A stretch of DNA of 64,000 nt, taken from positions 35,150,501 through 35,214,500 of the forward strand of contig NC_092672.1 of the NCBI RefSeq assembly GCF_964355755.1. The letters run 5' to 3'. Shown piece by piece: positions 36,739 to 46,899 of this stretch. The notes beneath the pieces are model-generated. The model was not told the origin of the DNA and searched no databases. It was given only the letters and a program-made list of their open reading frames with translations. The translations under genes and the position numbers were made by a program. This stretch comes from Antedon mediterranea. Taxonomy: Eukaryota > Echinodermata > Crinoidea > Comatulida > Antedonidae. Within the stretch, counting starts at the first letter, position 1, and every line of letters begins with the position of its first letter.

Positions 36739-39700
36739 ATGTCTCAGAAGGCAACAAATGAAGATCTATATCCATATCATTGGCTTGTTTGGCACAACGA
36801 TGTCCAGGCCCTTCGTAGAAAGCTGACCGAACTTGACGATATTACTTTACAGGTAGGCCCATGCCTTGTTAACTTCTTGTCCATCCAAACAAACAAATTG
36901 TGTTAGAAATGATGTTCTTTCCCGCCACAATGTACCTATCGTATGACTAGAAAGATAATTGATCAGGCCTAGCGTTTTTCTAAAAGTCTACAAAATGTTG
37001 CCAGAACTGTATTTTTATTATTGTATATCATATAGATGTTTATGTTTATAAAGTTTTTCTAGGTTGTAGTTAATTTGTAAAGCAGTAAATTTAGAATTAA
37101 ATTATTGTTTGTTATTGTCTTATTGTTGTTTACATAATACAGTGAAGTATATATATATATTTATTTTTAAAAAAGAGGCCTAATTATTGTTTTATATAAT
37201 GTTATCTTATAATTATTAAATAATGATCGGTTTAAATGTAGGGCTATATACTGTATTGTGTGATATGTTTTCATTCTTTTGAAAATTATTTCTAATATTG
37301 TTAGTTTGGTTTTTTTTTTATAGGATGTTCTCGCATCTAAAGATCCGCGCGGAAGAACTCCTTTGCACCTTGCTGTATCACTAGGACACTTAGAAAGCAC
37401 TAAACTTCTACTACGTCATGGGGGACTTGTAAATGACGTGAACCAAGATGGGTGGACAGGTAAAACGGTGCCATTCATATCTTTCAAATTTAAACACTTA
37501 ATATCTTGGTTCGGTATTCATTTATTCGTGGTCAAACACAGTAAAATATGTACATGGTTTAAAATTATTTTTCTTCAAAGTTAAAAATTCACATAAAAAA
37601 ATATAAAATGAATTTGGTTGATTCATTCAATATTAGTTGTGGCTTGGTGGTTATGATGCTTGGCTACCAATCCAATCCTGGGTTCAAGTCCTGTCATGTC
37701 AGGATTTTTTTTAATGACAACTTCATTCCCAAAGACTAAGAAATAATAATCTTGTAATAATCTTGTGTATATACAGTATATGTTTGTCTTGAGGATGAGG
37801 ATCTTTGCAAAACAATATGAATATTACTTTGGACAAAGTTAAACTTTGTAAATTAATTGATTATTTAATAGTATACTTGAAAATCATGACTACAGTAATA
37901 ATGGATTGGCTGAATCATAGTCAATATCAAATCAAATCAAATCAAAATTAACATTTGTTTCCTTAAATTGCAGAAAAGATAATATAACATAACAACAATG
38001 AAATGCAATAATAATGTTTAATAAAAAAGAAAGAAAAAAAGACAAGAAAATGTAACAACCAAATGATTACTTTCATCTCATTAAAAGAATGTTAATATTT
38101 CTATTTCGATATCTTTCTGTATAATAAAAAATTGAAAGCAAAAGGTGGCAACCTCTAAAAGTCTAGCCTGAGTGGAAGGAGCCATATATTAACTAAATTT
38201 CGAACAAAAAAATGCAATCACAATATCTAGTATGAATTATTCTTTATGGTCCTAATTTTTTTTTTTAATTAATTTTTGAAATGCAATCAAATACATTTAC
38301 TAATTTTGGGTTTAATTTTTAAAGAGTTTATTGGGATATTTATTGCTGGATTGTTTAATTTTAAACAGCTCTACAAGAGGCAGTAACTAGTGGAGATCCC
38401 GAGATAGTGCAGTCAGTCTTACAGTATCGGGATCATCAAAGAGCAACCTCAAGAATCGGAGGTATTCCGCAACTTCTTAAAAAATTAAACTCGGTAAGTT
38501 CTTCCTGAAGTTATAAAAGTAAACCATTTTAGGAACCACCCCTTCGGCGTTGACATTTTTTTTTGTTAATTCAAAAGTGGTTTTACTTACTTGCTTCAAC
38601 ATTTAAAATCAAATGTATTTCAAAACATAGTGTAATATATTTGTTTCTAAAACATCCAGTTTTCATATTCTAATAGCCTGTCCTGTGATCTATAAATATT
38701 TATACTTGAGTTTTAGTGAGTTGTAACTTGTATATAATAGATGTACATGGTGTAGAAGACAATGTGTTATATATGCTAACACATCATTAACATATATATG
38801 GGTTTTTTTTATGATTCAGGCTCCAGATTTTTACATTGAAATGAAATGGGAGTTTACAAGTTGGGGTATGTTTTATTAAATATTGCTATTATGTATTATA
38901 ACCCTCATTTATGTATGATTCAGAAACAGAAACAGAAACATCAGCTACAGCTACTATATAATATACAGTCAACTCTCCTAATACTGGTCTGGCCAAACAT
39001 GTCTGGTTTTCTGAAAAGTCTGGTATTCGGAATGTGTTTTTAATGGTAACAATTTATTTGGGACCTTTTGGACCTCCCGAAAAATCTGGTTTTCAGAGAG
39101 TTTCCAGTTTTCAGAGAGTCCAGTATTGGGAGAATTGACTGTACTGTGTAATCAACATTATTAGAAGAATATTTTTTTTAACTTTAACACCTCTGGTCAT
39201 CTTTAGTTTAACACCTCTGTTTAGCATTAATAGTGTATCACCTGTGGTTTAACATTAGTAGATGAACACAAATTTATTAACTCATGAATGCTATACACTA
39301 ATTGTTTAAACGTTAACATAGATGAGATAAGTGATTGGCCAAGCGGGTTTACGCAGTAGAACCATAATACCTTACCATATTAACAGGGGCAAGTGTTAGT
39401 ACTATAAACCGTATTTCCAGTGTACACATCTTACTCATGTGCACTTACCTAGTACATCTTTTGAGACGAGTAGGGGGTTACCCCGGTGTACTAGTACACA
39501 CACAGCCACTGTCACACACGGAAACTTAATCATAACTCATCAAGAGGGCCCCTTGATTGTCAGCATACACTGTTTAAGGTCACCCTCTATAAATATGGTG
39601 AAATAAAATTGTAAAAAATGTGACTCGCATGCTGTTGTAATTTATTTTAGTTCCTTTAATGTCAAGAATCTGTCCAAGTGATACATACAAGGTTTGGAAA

Positions 39701-42700
39701 AGTGGACCTAATGTTCGCATCGATACAACGCTCATTGGATTTGATAATATGAATTGGATAAGGGGCAGTCGAAGTTTCATATTTAAAAATGATGGTAAGA
39801 ACATCTACATACTTGTTGTATTTGATCTAGTAGAAGTGCAGTATTGGTTTAATTAATTAGTAAATGTATTGTAGTCAAAAAAAACAATAGTATTAACAAT
39901 AATATATTTAAGGGAAACAAAAGTGGTATAGCTTAAAGTGGATAGTTAAAGGATAGATTGCATATTTTTTTTCAAATCTACCACTTTTAGTCACGTGCAA
40001 CAGCCCACTATGTCGGTCGGATGGTCAGTAAACACTAACTCAAATTTAAGTACGCGACTGCAGCCATGTATATGCTATATGTTCAGTTTTAATACAATAG
40101 TACTAATCTTGTTTGTATTGACCTTGTAGAATTAGTAATTAGTTAGTAAATGTATTGTAGACCATATTATTATACAATAGTATAAATAAAAATATAAAGC
40201 TTGGTTCCCACTAGCAACGCAACGCAAGGACGTAACGCAACGCAAGTGAATTGACCAATCACAAGCGATGGCTTATTCGCTTGTGATTGCTAACTATCTA
40301 TAACTTCGCTTGTCATTGGTTAAAACGCTTGCGTTGCGTTTACGTCCTTGCGTTACGTTCTAGTGGGAACCAAGCTAAAGGGAAACAAAAGTGGTATAGC
40401 TTGAAGTGGATAGTTAGGATATATTGTACATTTTTCTTTTTTTAAATATAGTATTTTTCGGTCTTAATGCATAGCCCTAATATTCATTTTGTTTTCCTGG
40501 ATGATACAGAAACTTGCATTATAAAGCTCTGTCTATACTATCAAACAAGTTTGAAAATAAAAATGTGATCTACACAAATATGGTAGTGATATGCTCAAAA
40601 TAATGACATGCCCAAATATAGTAGTGACATGCCAAAATATGTTAGTGATATGCTCAAATATGGTAGTGATATGTCGTCATCATGACCATATATGGGCACA
40701 TCACATCGTGATTACTTATGAAAATCAAACATATTAATTTTTAGTCTTAAATTTGGGATTATATTTATTAGAAGTTGGATTGTTTTCAAGCATAGACTAT
40801 ATTCTATATAAGACAATGTCAAAAAACTGTCGGTAATGCCTCCATAAATGTAAAATTTGTTTAATTTTAGCCAAATGTGAAACTGAAAACATTGAAAATT
40901 TGTTTAATTAACCATAATATCTGTTTTTCTTGTACAAACTGTAGAGGGCAGTAGGTTTAGCTTTCTAGAGGTGGATCATGATCGTCGTGTTCTATACACG
41001 GAAACACTGGAGCTGCAAGAGCACCACCAAGTTGGTAACATGATTCCGTCGGAGGATAGTATCGCAGCCCGAATAACCTCACCAGTCACAAACACATATA
41101 TTGACACCGATAAAATAGAATTTACTAGGTAATTCTAATTTATTAAAGAAGATTTTAAAATTTGTTTTGGTATTTATATTTGTCCTCAAACTTAACTAGA
41201 AAATAAGGAAAAAAACGAATTAGGCCCTCCATGGACCCACGGCAGACAGCAGTGCAGCACCTACCAGATCAGCACAGACGATCCCCTACTCTTTGCGAAT
41301 AGTGTACCAAGTATACTATCTTGCCTAAAGCTCTGTCTACACTATCAAACTAGTTTGGCAAAAAAAGTATGATGTGCCCAAATATGGTAGTGATATGCCC
41401 AAATATGGTAATAATATGACATCATCATGTCCATATATGGGCACATCATATTTTTTTGTCACAAAGTTTGATAGTGTAGACAAGGCTTATGGATACAGTT
41501 ATTTTATTTTTATTTTTATTTATTCAATTTCTGCCATATACATAACAAAGAAGACAAAACAATTATAAAAGGAGGCACGGAAACACCAAACAGGTGCTAA
41601 ACACCTATGCTAGTTGGTCAACCCAGAACAGAGAAAAATAAATAAATTACGTTCTACAATAAAAGCATCGACAAGAAAGCGACACTACACACATTTTCAA
41701 TATCAAAATTATTTAAAAAATAAATATTGAGATAATTAAGTAATTTGGTTTTAAAAGAACTAACAGAAATATTTAAGTTGCGGATTTTACTGGGTAAGTT
41801 ATTCCAAATTCTGGTAACACTTGGGATATATGATTGAAAAGAAGATTCAGTTCTGCAGCGACGAATATCAAAAAGAGTACCAACAGAAGAAGAGCTACGA
41901 GTAACACGTTGTGGATTACGAATATGTCAATATTATTATTATTATGTCAAATATTATGTCAAATTTCGCAGATTCTAGTGTTTTGAGAATAATATTTATT
42001 TTTTTTTTTAAATAGAAATAAAAGTGGAATTTGGGGATGGAGACATGATAAAGTTGAAAGTGTGAATAGTTTTGAGTGTAAAGTGTTCAGTGCTGGCAAT
42101 GTGCAATTAGTCACCAAAACAAGAACAGAACACCTAACAGAAGCTGACAAGGAGAGGAACAAAGGTAGTACAGCTATCAACAAGCTTCTTTTAGATCATA
42201 GTAATCATAAAAAAATTAATGCTCTGTCTACACTATCAAACTAGTTTGACAAAAAAAATGTGCCATATATGATAGTGATATGCACAAATATGATAGTGAT
42301 ATGACATCATGTCCATATATGGGCACATCACATTTTTTTTGTCAAACTAGTTTGATAGTGCAGATAGAGCTTAGGGGTTGTTGACAATAATTTATATGGC
42401 AAGTAACAAACATTGTACTGATAGATTAATTACATTAAACAGAGTTGGAGACAAATTCTATGGTTAGTGACGTAATATTTTCAATGGCTGCTGGTGACAA
42501 CAAAAAAAGAATAATAGGTAACAAGTATTTGCAACAAAAAGTTGTGCTTGATATTGGACTATTCAACTATTATTGTTATTGGTATGAATAATATGTATTT
42601 TTTTCTTGACAATTTAGCTGAGACGGCCAGTATACCTTTTGCATCACCTCTGCAATCATTACTTGGAACAGCAGAGCAACAACAAGAGGAGATCATTGGA

Positions 42701-45700
42701 GAATCAGTAAGAACTGTGTTAAATGTTTATTATTGTGTATTTAGATTTAGAGCATTACTGGCTTATTGTCCCATCTGAAGGACGAGGAATGAAAGCAAAG
42801 CATTTTGCTTAAGGACACAAACAAGATGACATGTTGTGAATTTCAATCGGATTTCTTATTATTATAAATAAAAATAAATGAGTGTGAAATTAAAATTGAA
42901 TATTTTTGTTTCTTTATCCTATTCAGCCAGAAGTGTCACAGGTTATCAACCCATCTAATCCATCGGATATTCGACCGGAAGACTACTTCAATCCGGACTA
43001 CGACATAACCGGCCGCGACATCGGTCGACCTAAAGAGATGACGTCCAAAGTACAGAAATTTAAAGCGACACTGTGGTTAAGTGAAGAGCACCCTCTATCA
43101 ATGCAGGAACAGGTGCTTCCGATTATTGACCTCATGGCTATTAGTAACGCACATTTTGCAAAACTACGAGATTTTATCACTCTACAACTACCATCAGGGT
43201 TTCCAGTGAAAATCGGTACGAGTCTTCATCTGAACTTAGTAATACTTTACTTTTACGAATAATAAAAGAAATATATCTTAATAGCTATTTGTGTAGGTGC
43301 TGTCTATTACCCAAATTTGTGTGTATAGAAATATTTTAGTTGTACTGGGCGACCTCTTCAGTCAACGACTGCTCTCCCAGAAGGCCCAGCTATGACCAGT
43401 GGCTGTGATGTACTAGTACACCAGGGTAACACCTGTTAGTCTCGAAAGATGTACTAGGTTCTTTAAAGGGCACATTAGCTAGATGCGTACACTGACCGAC
43501 GATTTATAGTCTTTATCCGAGAAGACTCATTCTACCACAAGAACCATGGAGCGAGTCGAACTCTTGCTGATGTTATGGCTACGTAATTACGGTTCCACTG
43601 TCTTAACCATTCAAAATAGTTTGACAAAAAAGAGACCAAATATGGTAGTGATATGACATCACGTCATATAAAGTTTTATAGTGTAGATAGAGCTTTACAC
43701 AAAAAAAATTAATTATTTTGATGTTTTTCATTTTATAGAAATACCACTTTTTCATATTCTAAATGCAAGAATAACTTTCGGCAACCTTTACGCTTTAAAA
43801 GAACCAGTAGAAGGCGTTCTTGCTGTGAACGACAGCAAAGATACCGAGGATGGAACCGAGGTGGATGAAGTTACTGGTGCTAATAAAAAGTGTGTCGTCG
43901 ATGCGAGTGTATTTGAAGCGCCACCAGGGTATAGTAAGATTAGGACGGACCAAGTTAGATATGAAGATGATGAGATGTTGCAATTTGCTATACAGCAGAG
44001 CCTGCTAGAACAGGAGAATGGCGGCGGCGGTGGCGGTGGTGGCAATAATGTGAGTCATCTTTTTGTACATTCAAACTTTTCCAGTATGCTGCAACTTAAA
44101 GATATATTGTCCCCCGAAAAAATAATTTTTTAAATTTTGTTTGTTGAATATGCCATTTTAATGTCCCATAATCGTGATTCACTTTGACAAAAAATTGGGT
44201 CGGCAAAAAAATTATTTACCTGAAAAAACTGAATTTAAATAAAAAAATAGTCAAATTGTCTGTCAGACTTTTTATAAACGAAATCATTTTTTTCATTTTT
44301 GTTTCTATTGAATTGAATAACTTTATTTGACTGCAAAATGGCCTATTAAAAGTCTGATTTTCCAGGATTTTGGTTGAGAATACATTTTTAATTTATTTTA
44401 AATTTTGTGTTTTTTAGTCGCGTGGAAGCGACTCTATAGTTCACTATGTCGGTCGGTCGGTCTGTCTGTCGGTCGGTCCGGTATCACTATGCGTTTTATC
44501 GCTTTATGACCTTATCTTGATATCAGTTTAATCTAGCTAAGTCAATTTTTCACAGAATATTCCTTATGGCCAGGAATCGATGTGGTTATGTTTTCACGGT
44601 GCGCAATAAAAAATTACGCGGTCTACGCACGATTTAACGAAATCACGTTTGTAATCATATCTTAACAACCATGAATCACAATTAAATAAAATTTGGTACT
44701 CATAAATTTCAGGGCATAAATCATCATATGGCAATACAATTACGTGCGTAGCGCATGTAACGCATGCGTACGCGCGCTTAAAATTTTCAAAATTTATTTT
44801 CGATGAAATAAGAGTACGTTTCAGGCAATTTTAAGCATTTACAAAACTGCCATGAGTGCGCAGATTTTTGCGCGGCGCACTGCGCGTTAAATGTTATTGC
44901 GCACTCTTTTTGCCCGATTTCTGTTTTCTTGACTTACTTTTCAACTCGAAATTACGTTATACGAGCACGTCAAAAGTGACAGGCTACGCACGTGTAAATT
45001 AAAAAAATATAAATGTTTTTAAACATTTCAACATTTTTAAACATGTTCAGTAATTTCGGTCAGTATAGTTCACTATGTCGGTCGGTCTGTCTGTCAGTCT
45101 GTCTGTCTGTCGGTCTGTTTGTCTGTCGGTCCGGTATCACTATGCATTGTAGCACGCGACTTAATGGCTGTTGGCCTTGTTTTCTCTCTCCTCAGTTGAA
45201 TTCATGGAATCAAGCTGAAATGTTAAATGAACGCGTTGTAATTGGTCAAAGTGCAGAAGATGAAATCTTACAGAGGTATGACATCATAAAAATACAGAGT
45301 TGTTAAATATTGTTCATAAAAAAATAGTTTGAGATGAAAATAAACTATTCAGCATTAGAAAAGAAAAACAATTTTCTGTCTACTTACACTATCAAACTTT
45401 ATTTAACAAAATATGTGATGTGCCCATATATGGACATGATGATGTCATTTCACTATCAACCATATTTAAGCATATTACTACCATATTTGGGCATATCACA
45501 ATTTTGTCTTCAAACTAGTTTGATAGTATGAACTGAGTTTTAGGGTTATAATGAATGTATTTTGTTTTGTGGCAGTCATTGTTTTGTCAGTGTTGGCTAT
45601 CAATGATTTTAGTTTCATTATTAAGGTGAATAATCCATGAAGCATACAAAAAAGGTGGGGAAAAAAAATGTGTTATTTAAAATTATTTTTTAAATCATTA

Positions 45701-45950
45701 TCTTTGAATCTATCACCTGTCTTTCTGCAGAGTGATCCAAGAGAGCCTTAGAGAATCACGACCAAATAATTTGAAAACAAACACAGGAGAGAAAGCTGTG
45801 CAGGTAGAGAGGCCAAGTCCTGTGATGGATGAACAGATGTTACTAGCCCTACAGATGTCGCAGGAAGAGCTAGACGCACAGGAACGGCAACGCAAAGAGG
45901 AGGAGGATGAGTTACAGAGGATTATAGCACTCTCATTGACGGAAAAGTAA
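36739..45950 (+). CDS. ANKRD13: Ankyrin repeat domain-containing protein 13 family
   Basis: ANKRD13 proteins bind Lys63-linked ubiquitin chains on internalised receptors through UIM motifs. Exons: 36739-36852, 37324-37459, 38369-38493, 38820-38865, 39651-39794, 40945-41128, 42016-42164, 42443-42517 (possibly optional), 42618-42706, 42927-43215, 43739-44049, 45196-45275, 45731-45950; 653 residues with the optional exon, 628 without. Ankyrin repeats: [20 protein letters not shown] and [17 protein letters not shown]. The GPCR-chaperone domain follows: [51 protein letters not shown]. Four UIM-like helices close the protein ([50 protein letters not shown]). It resembles ANKRD13A, B and D; I cannot choose among them. 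A Gly-run precedes the second UIM. Confidence 0.93.
37635..37812 (+). mobile_element. tRNA-derived SINE, family 2 (ANKRD13 intron 2)
   Basis: The head GTTGTGGCTTGGTGGTTATG and B box GGGTTCAAGTCC near 37680-37691 match the copies at 29052 and 61303. The 3' part is shortened. Confidence 0.75.
38966..39141. mobile_element. Tc1/mariner (pogo-like) MITE in ANKRD13 intron 4
   Basis: Inverted ends CAGTCAACTCTCCTAATACT and CAGTCAATTCTCCCAATACT, with TA on both sides. The interior repeats TCTGGTTTTC(A/T)GA-like words. The CAGT start and TA target fit pogo/Tigger-type elements. 176 bases, no coding capacity. Confidence 0.75.
39395..39512 (+). mobile_element. SINE family 1, tail fragment
   Basis: Matches the tail of the 18395-18665 copy (CTATAAACCGTA, CCAGTGTACACAT, GAGACGAGTAGGGGG, GTGTACTAGTACAC) but in plus orientation. 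The tRNA-like head is missing or too drifted to recognise. Confidence 0.65.
39850..40440. repeat. Tandem duplication in ANKRD13 intron 5, one copy interrupted
   Basis: TAGTAAATGTATTGTAG and AGGGAAACAAAAGTGGTATA occur at about 39853 and 39911, and again at about 40143 and 40378. The second copy is interrupted by the foldback element at 40198-40376. Confidence 0.7.
40198..40376. mobile_element. Foldback element AGCTTGGTTCCCACTAG
   Basis: Inverted ends AGCTTGGTTCCCACTAG and its complement, with longer imperfect symmetry around GCAACGCAAGGACGTAACGC. Comparison with the uninterrupted copy at about 39905 suggests a TAA or TAAA target duplication. 179 bases. Confidence 0.8.
40522..40712. mobile_element. 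MITE family A, expanded, right end lost
   Basis: Left terminal repeat, five drifted internal units, and CCATATATGG. The copy ends after GGCACATCACAT. Confidence 0.75.
41326..41489. mobile_element. MITE family A (ANKRD13 intron 6)
   Basis: Full copy with TA flanks. Two CCAAATATGG and one CCATATATGG. It directly abuts the LINE fragment that follows. Confidence 0.85.
41490..41930 (-). mobile_element. Non-LTR retrotransposon, 3' end with ORF2 C-terminus
   Basis: The minus strand reads [18 protein letters not shown], then [20 protein letters not shown] and [10 protein letters not shown]. The pattern F-S-R-WN-LP--IR...FK--L is the known C-terminal signature of jockey/CR1-like ORF2 proteins. The 3' UTR has GTGTTTAGCACCTGTTTGGT, and the end is an AATAAA-type tail (41500-41530 complement). 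It is 5'-truncated. The same 3' UTR recurs at 63256-63388. Confidence 0.65.
42216..42373. mobile_element. MITE family A (ANKRD13 intron 7)
   Basis: Both ends present, left flank drifted. CCATATATGG is present; the first CArG-like word is mutated. Confidence 0.8.
43390..43610 (-). mobile_element. SINE family 1, head truncated at a MITE
   Basis: Contains GTACTAGTACACCAGGGTAA, TCTCGAAAGATGTACTAGGT and the complement of GGTTAAGACAGTGGAACCG. The 5' end stops exactly where a family A fragment starts (43611). Confidence 0.7.
43611..43697. mobile_element. MITE family A, partial
   Basis: The left terminal repeat is cut at TCAAAATAGTTTGAC. An internal unit, the right terminal repeat and TA remain. 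It lies 42 bases upstream of an ANKRD13 exon. Confidence 0.7.
44098..44376. mobile_element. MITE family B
   Basis: Begins TAAAGATATTGTCCCCCGAA and contains GTTGAATATGCCATTTTAAT, ATTCACTTTGACAAAAAATT and CTGCAAAATGGCCTATT, all shared with 50744-51033. The right end is eroded. Confidence 0.65.
44417..45160. mobile_element. TTA-flanked element with GTCGGTCG arrays (ANKRD13 intron 11)
   Basis: Short inverted ends GTCGCGTG and CACGCGAC are flanked by TTA (44414-44416, 45161-45163). Near each end lies a direct copy of TATAGTTCACTATGTCGGTC, then a GTCG/GTCT microsatellite, then TCCGGTATCACTATGC. The interior is CG-rich with GCGCA words and no coding frame. Confidence 0.6.
45371..45542. mobile_element. 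MITE family A, drifted
   Basis: Contains CCATATATGG and CCATATTTGG. Terminal repeats are drifted. ANKRD13 intron 12. Confidence 0.7.
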
Positions 45951-46343
45951 AAGTGGGTTTGTTTGAAAGGTAGGCATTGTTTGAGTTCAAGAACAAGGTG
46001 CTTTACTTTTAAGAGAGGGCGTCTTCAAGTCAGCTGTACTGCAGTAGTACTGCAGTAGTACAGCTTTTAAAGATACTCTCATAAAACAAATATACAAACT
46101 GTTTTTGGTTCGTCCTTTGGATAGAATCTAACGCCATTTGTTCTACACATGATCGGAACTTTTACACTGGAAAAAAAATGGATTCCTGGTGTGCCCGTAG
46201 CAGGCCTATTCCAATTTCTATGTTTTCTACCTAAAAACTATTAAATATAAATAAAATTGTATATGCTACGCATGAGACATTCAATTTCCGTCCATAAAAT
46301 TAAAGATTTACAATTAAAATCAATATTTTTGTGTTTATCTAGG

Positions 46344-46796
46344 TTACATTAATGGAACATTATCTAATTTTATGTGTACATGTGGACGTAAGGAGACCTT
46401 AAAATACAGTTTATATTGAAGCAGACGAGACAGACAGCAAGCACTGACTGACAAGAGGTCTATTTCGATGAGGGCGCTGTCCCCGATTTTGATGGTAACA
46501 CAAAAATATTCATCTAGTGATGTAATTAAATAGCCGATTTTTGTTTTTTTCTTTGTAAGTTTGCAAGCAATATTGTTGACCTTTGACTGGAAAATGGATT
46601 GTAACCTCTGACCTCTGATTTGAGTAATCTCAGCAGATAGGAGTGTTGCTCTATATAATTTGCCACTGCAATCAATGAAGTAATAATCAAAATCATGAGA
46701 ACTTGAGATAAAATTACAACTACTGTATTTCAGTTTCTGATTTCTTAAGATATCCACTTCAGCATGGATACAAACCAACGAATGCCACCGGTTCAT
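46344..46796 (-). CDS. Unrecognised 150-codon open frame
   Basis: An uninterrupted ATG-to-stop frame of 150 codons, long for AT-rich non-coding DNA. I do not recognise it. It contains SSSHDFDYYFIDCSGKLYRA and IGYLITSLDEYFCVTIKIGD, which look like strand-rich protein, but no motif. There is no clear acceptor or donor that would join it to other exons, and upstream of the ATG is only minisatellite. It contains a GAGGGCGCTGTC word (46469-46480), a motif otherwise seen near gene starts. It could be a decayed gene, a lineage-specific gene or chance. Confidence 0.25.
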   Translation of the reverse strand: MNRWHSLVCIHAEVDILRNQKLKYSSCNFISSSHDFDYYFIDCSGKLYRATLLSAEITQIRGQRLQSIFQSKVNNIACKLTKKKTKIGYLITSLDEYFCVTIKIGDSALIEIDLLSVSACCLSRLLQYKLYFKVSLRPHVHIKLDNVPLM

Positions 46797-46899
46797 TTTT
46801 AAGAATAATATAGATTTTTATTTATGGTGTAGTATTAATTTGTGCAAATTGCCTACACGGTGTGGGCTAGTAATCTTTAAAACCTGTTGGTTTAATAGT

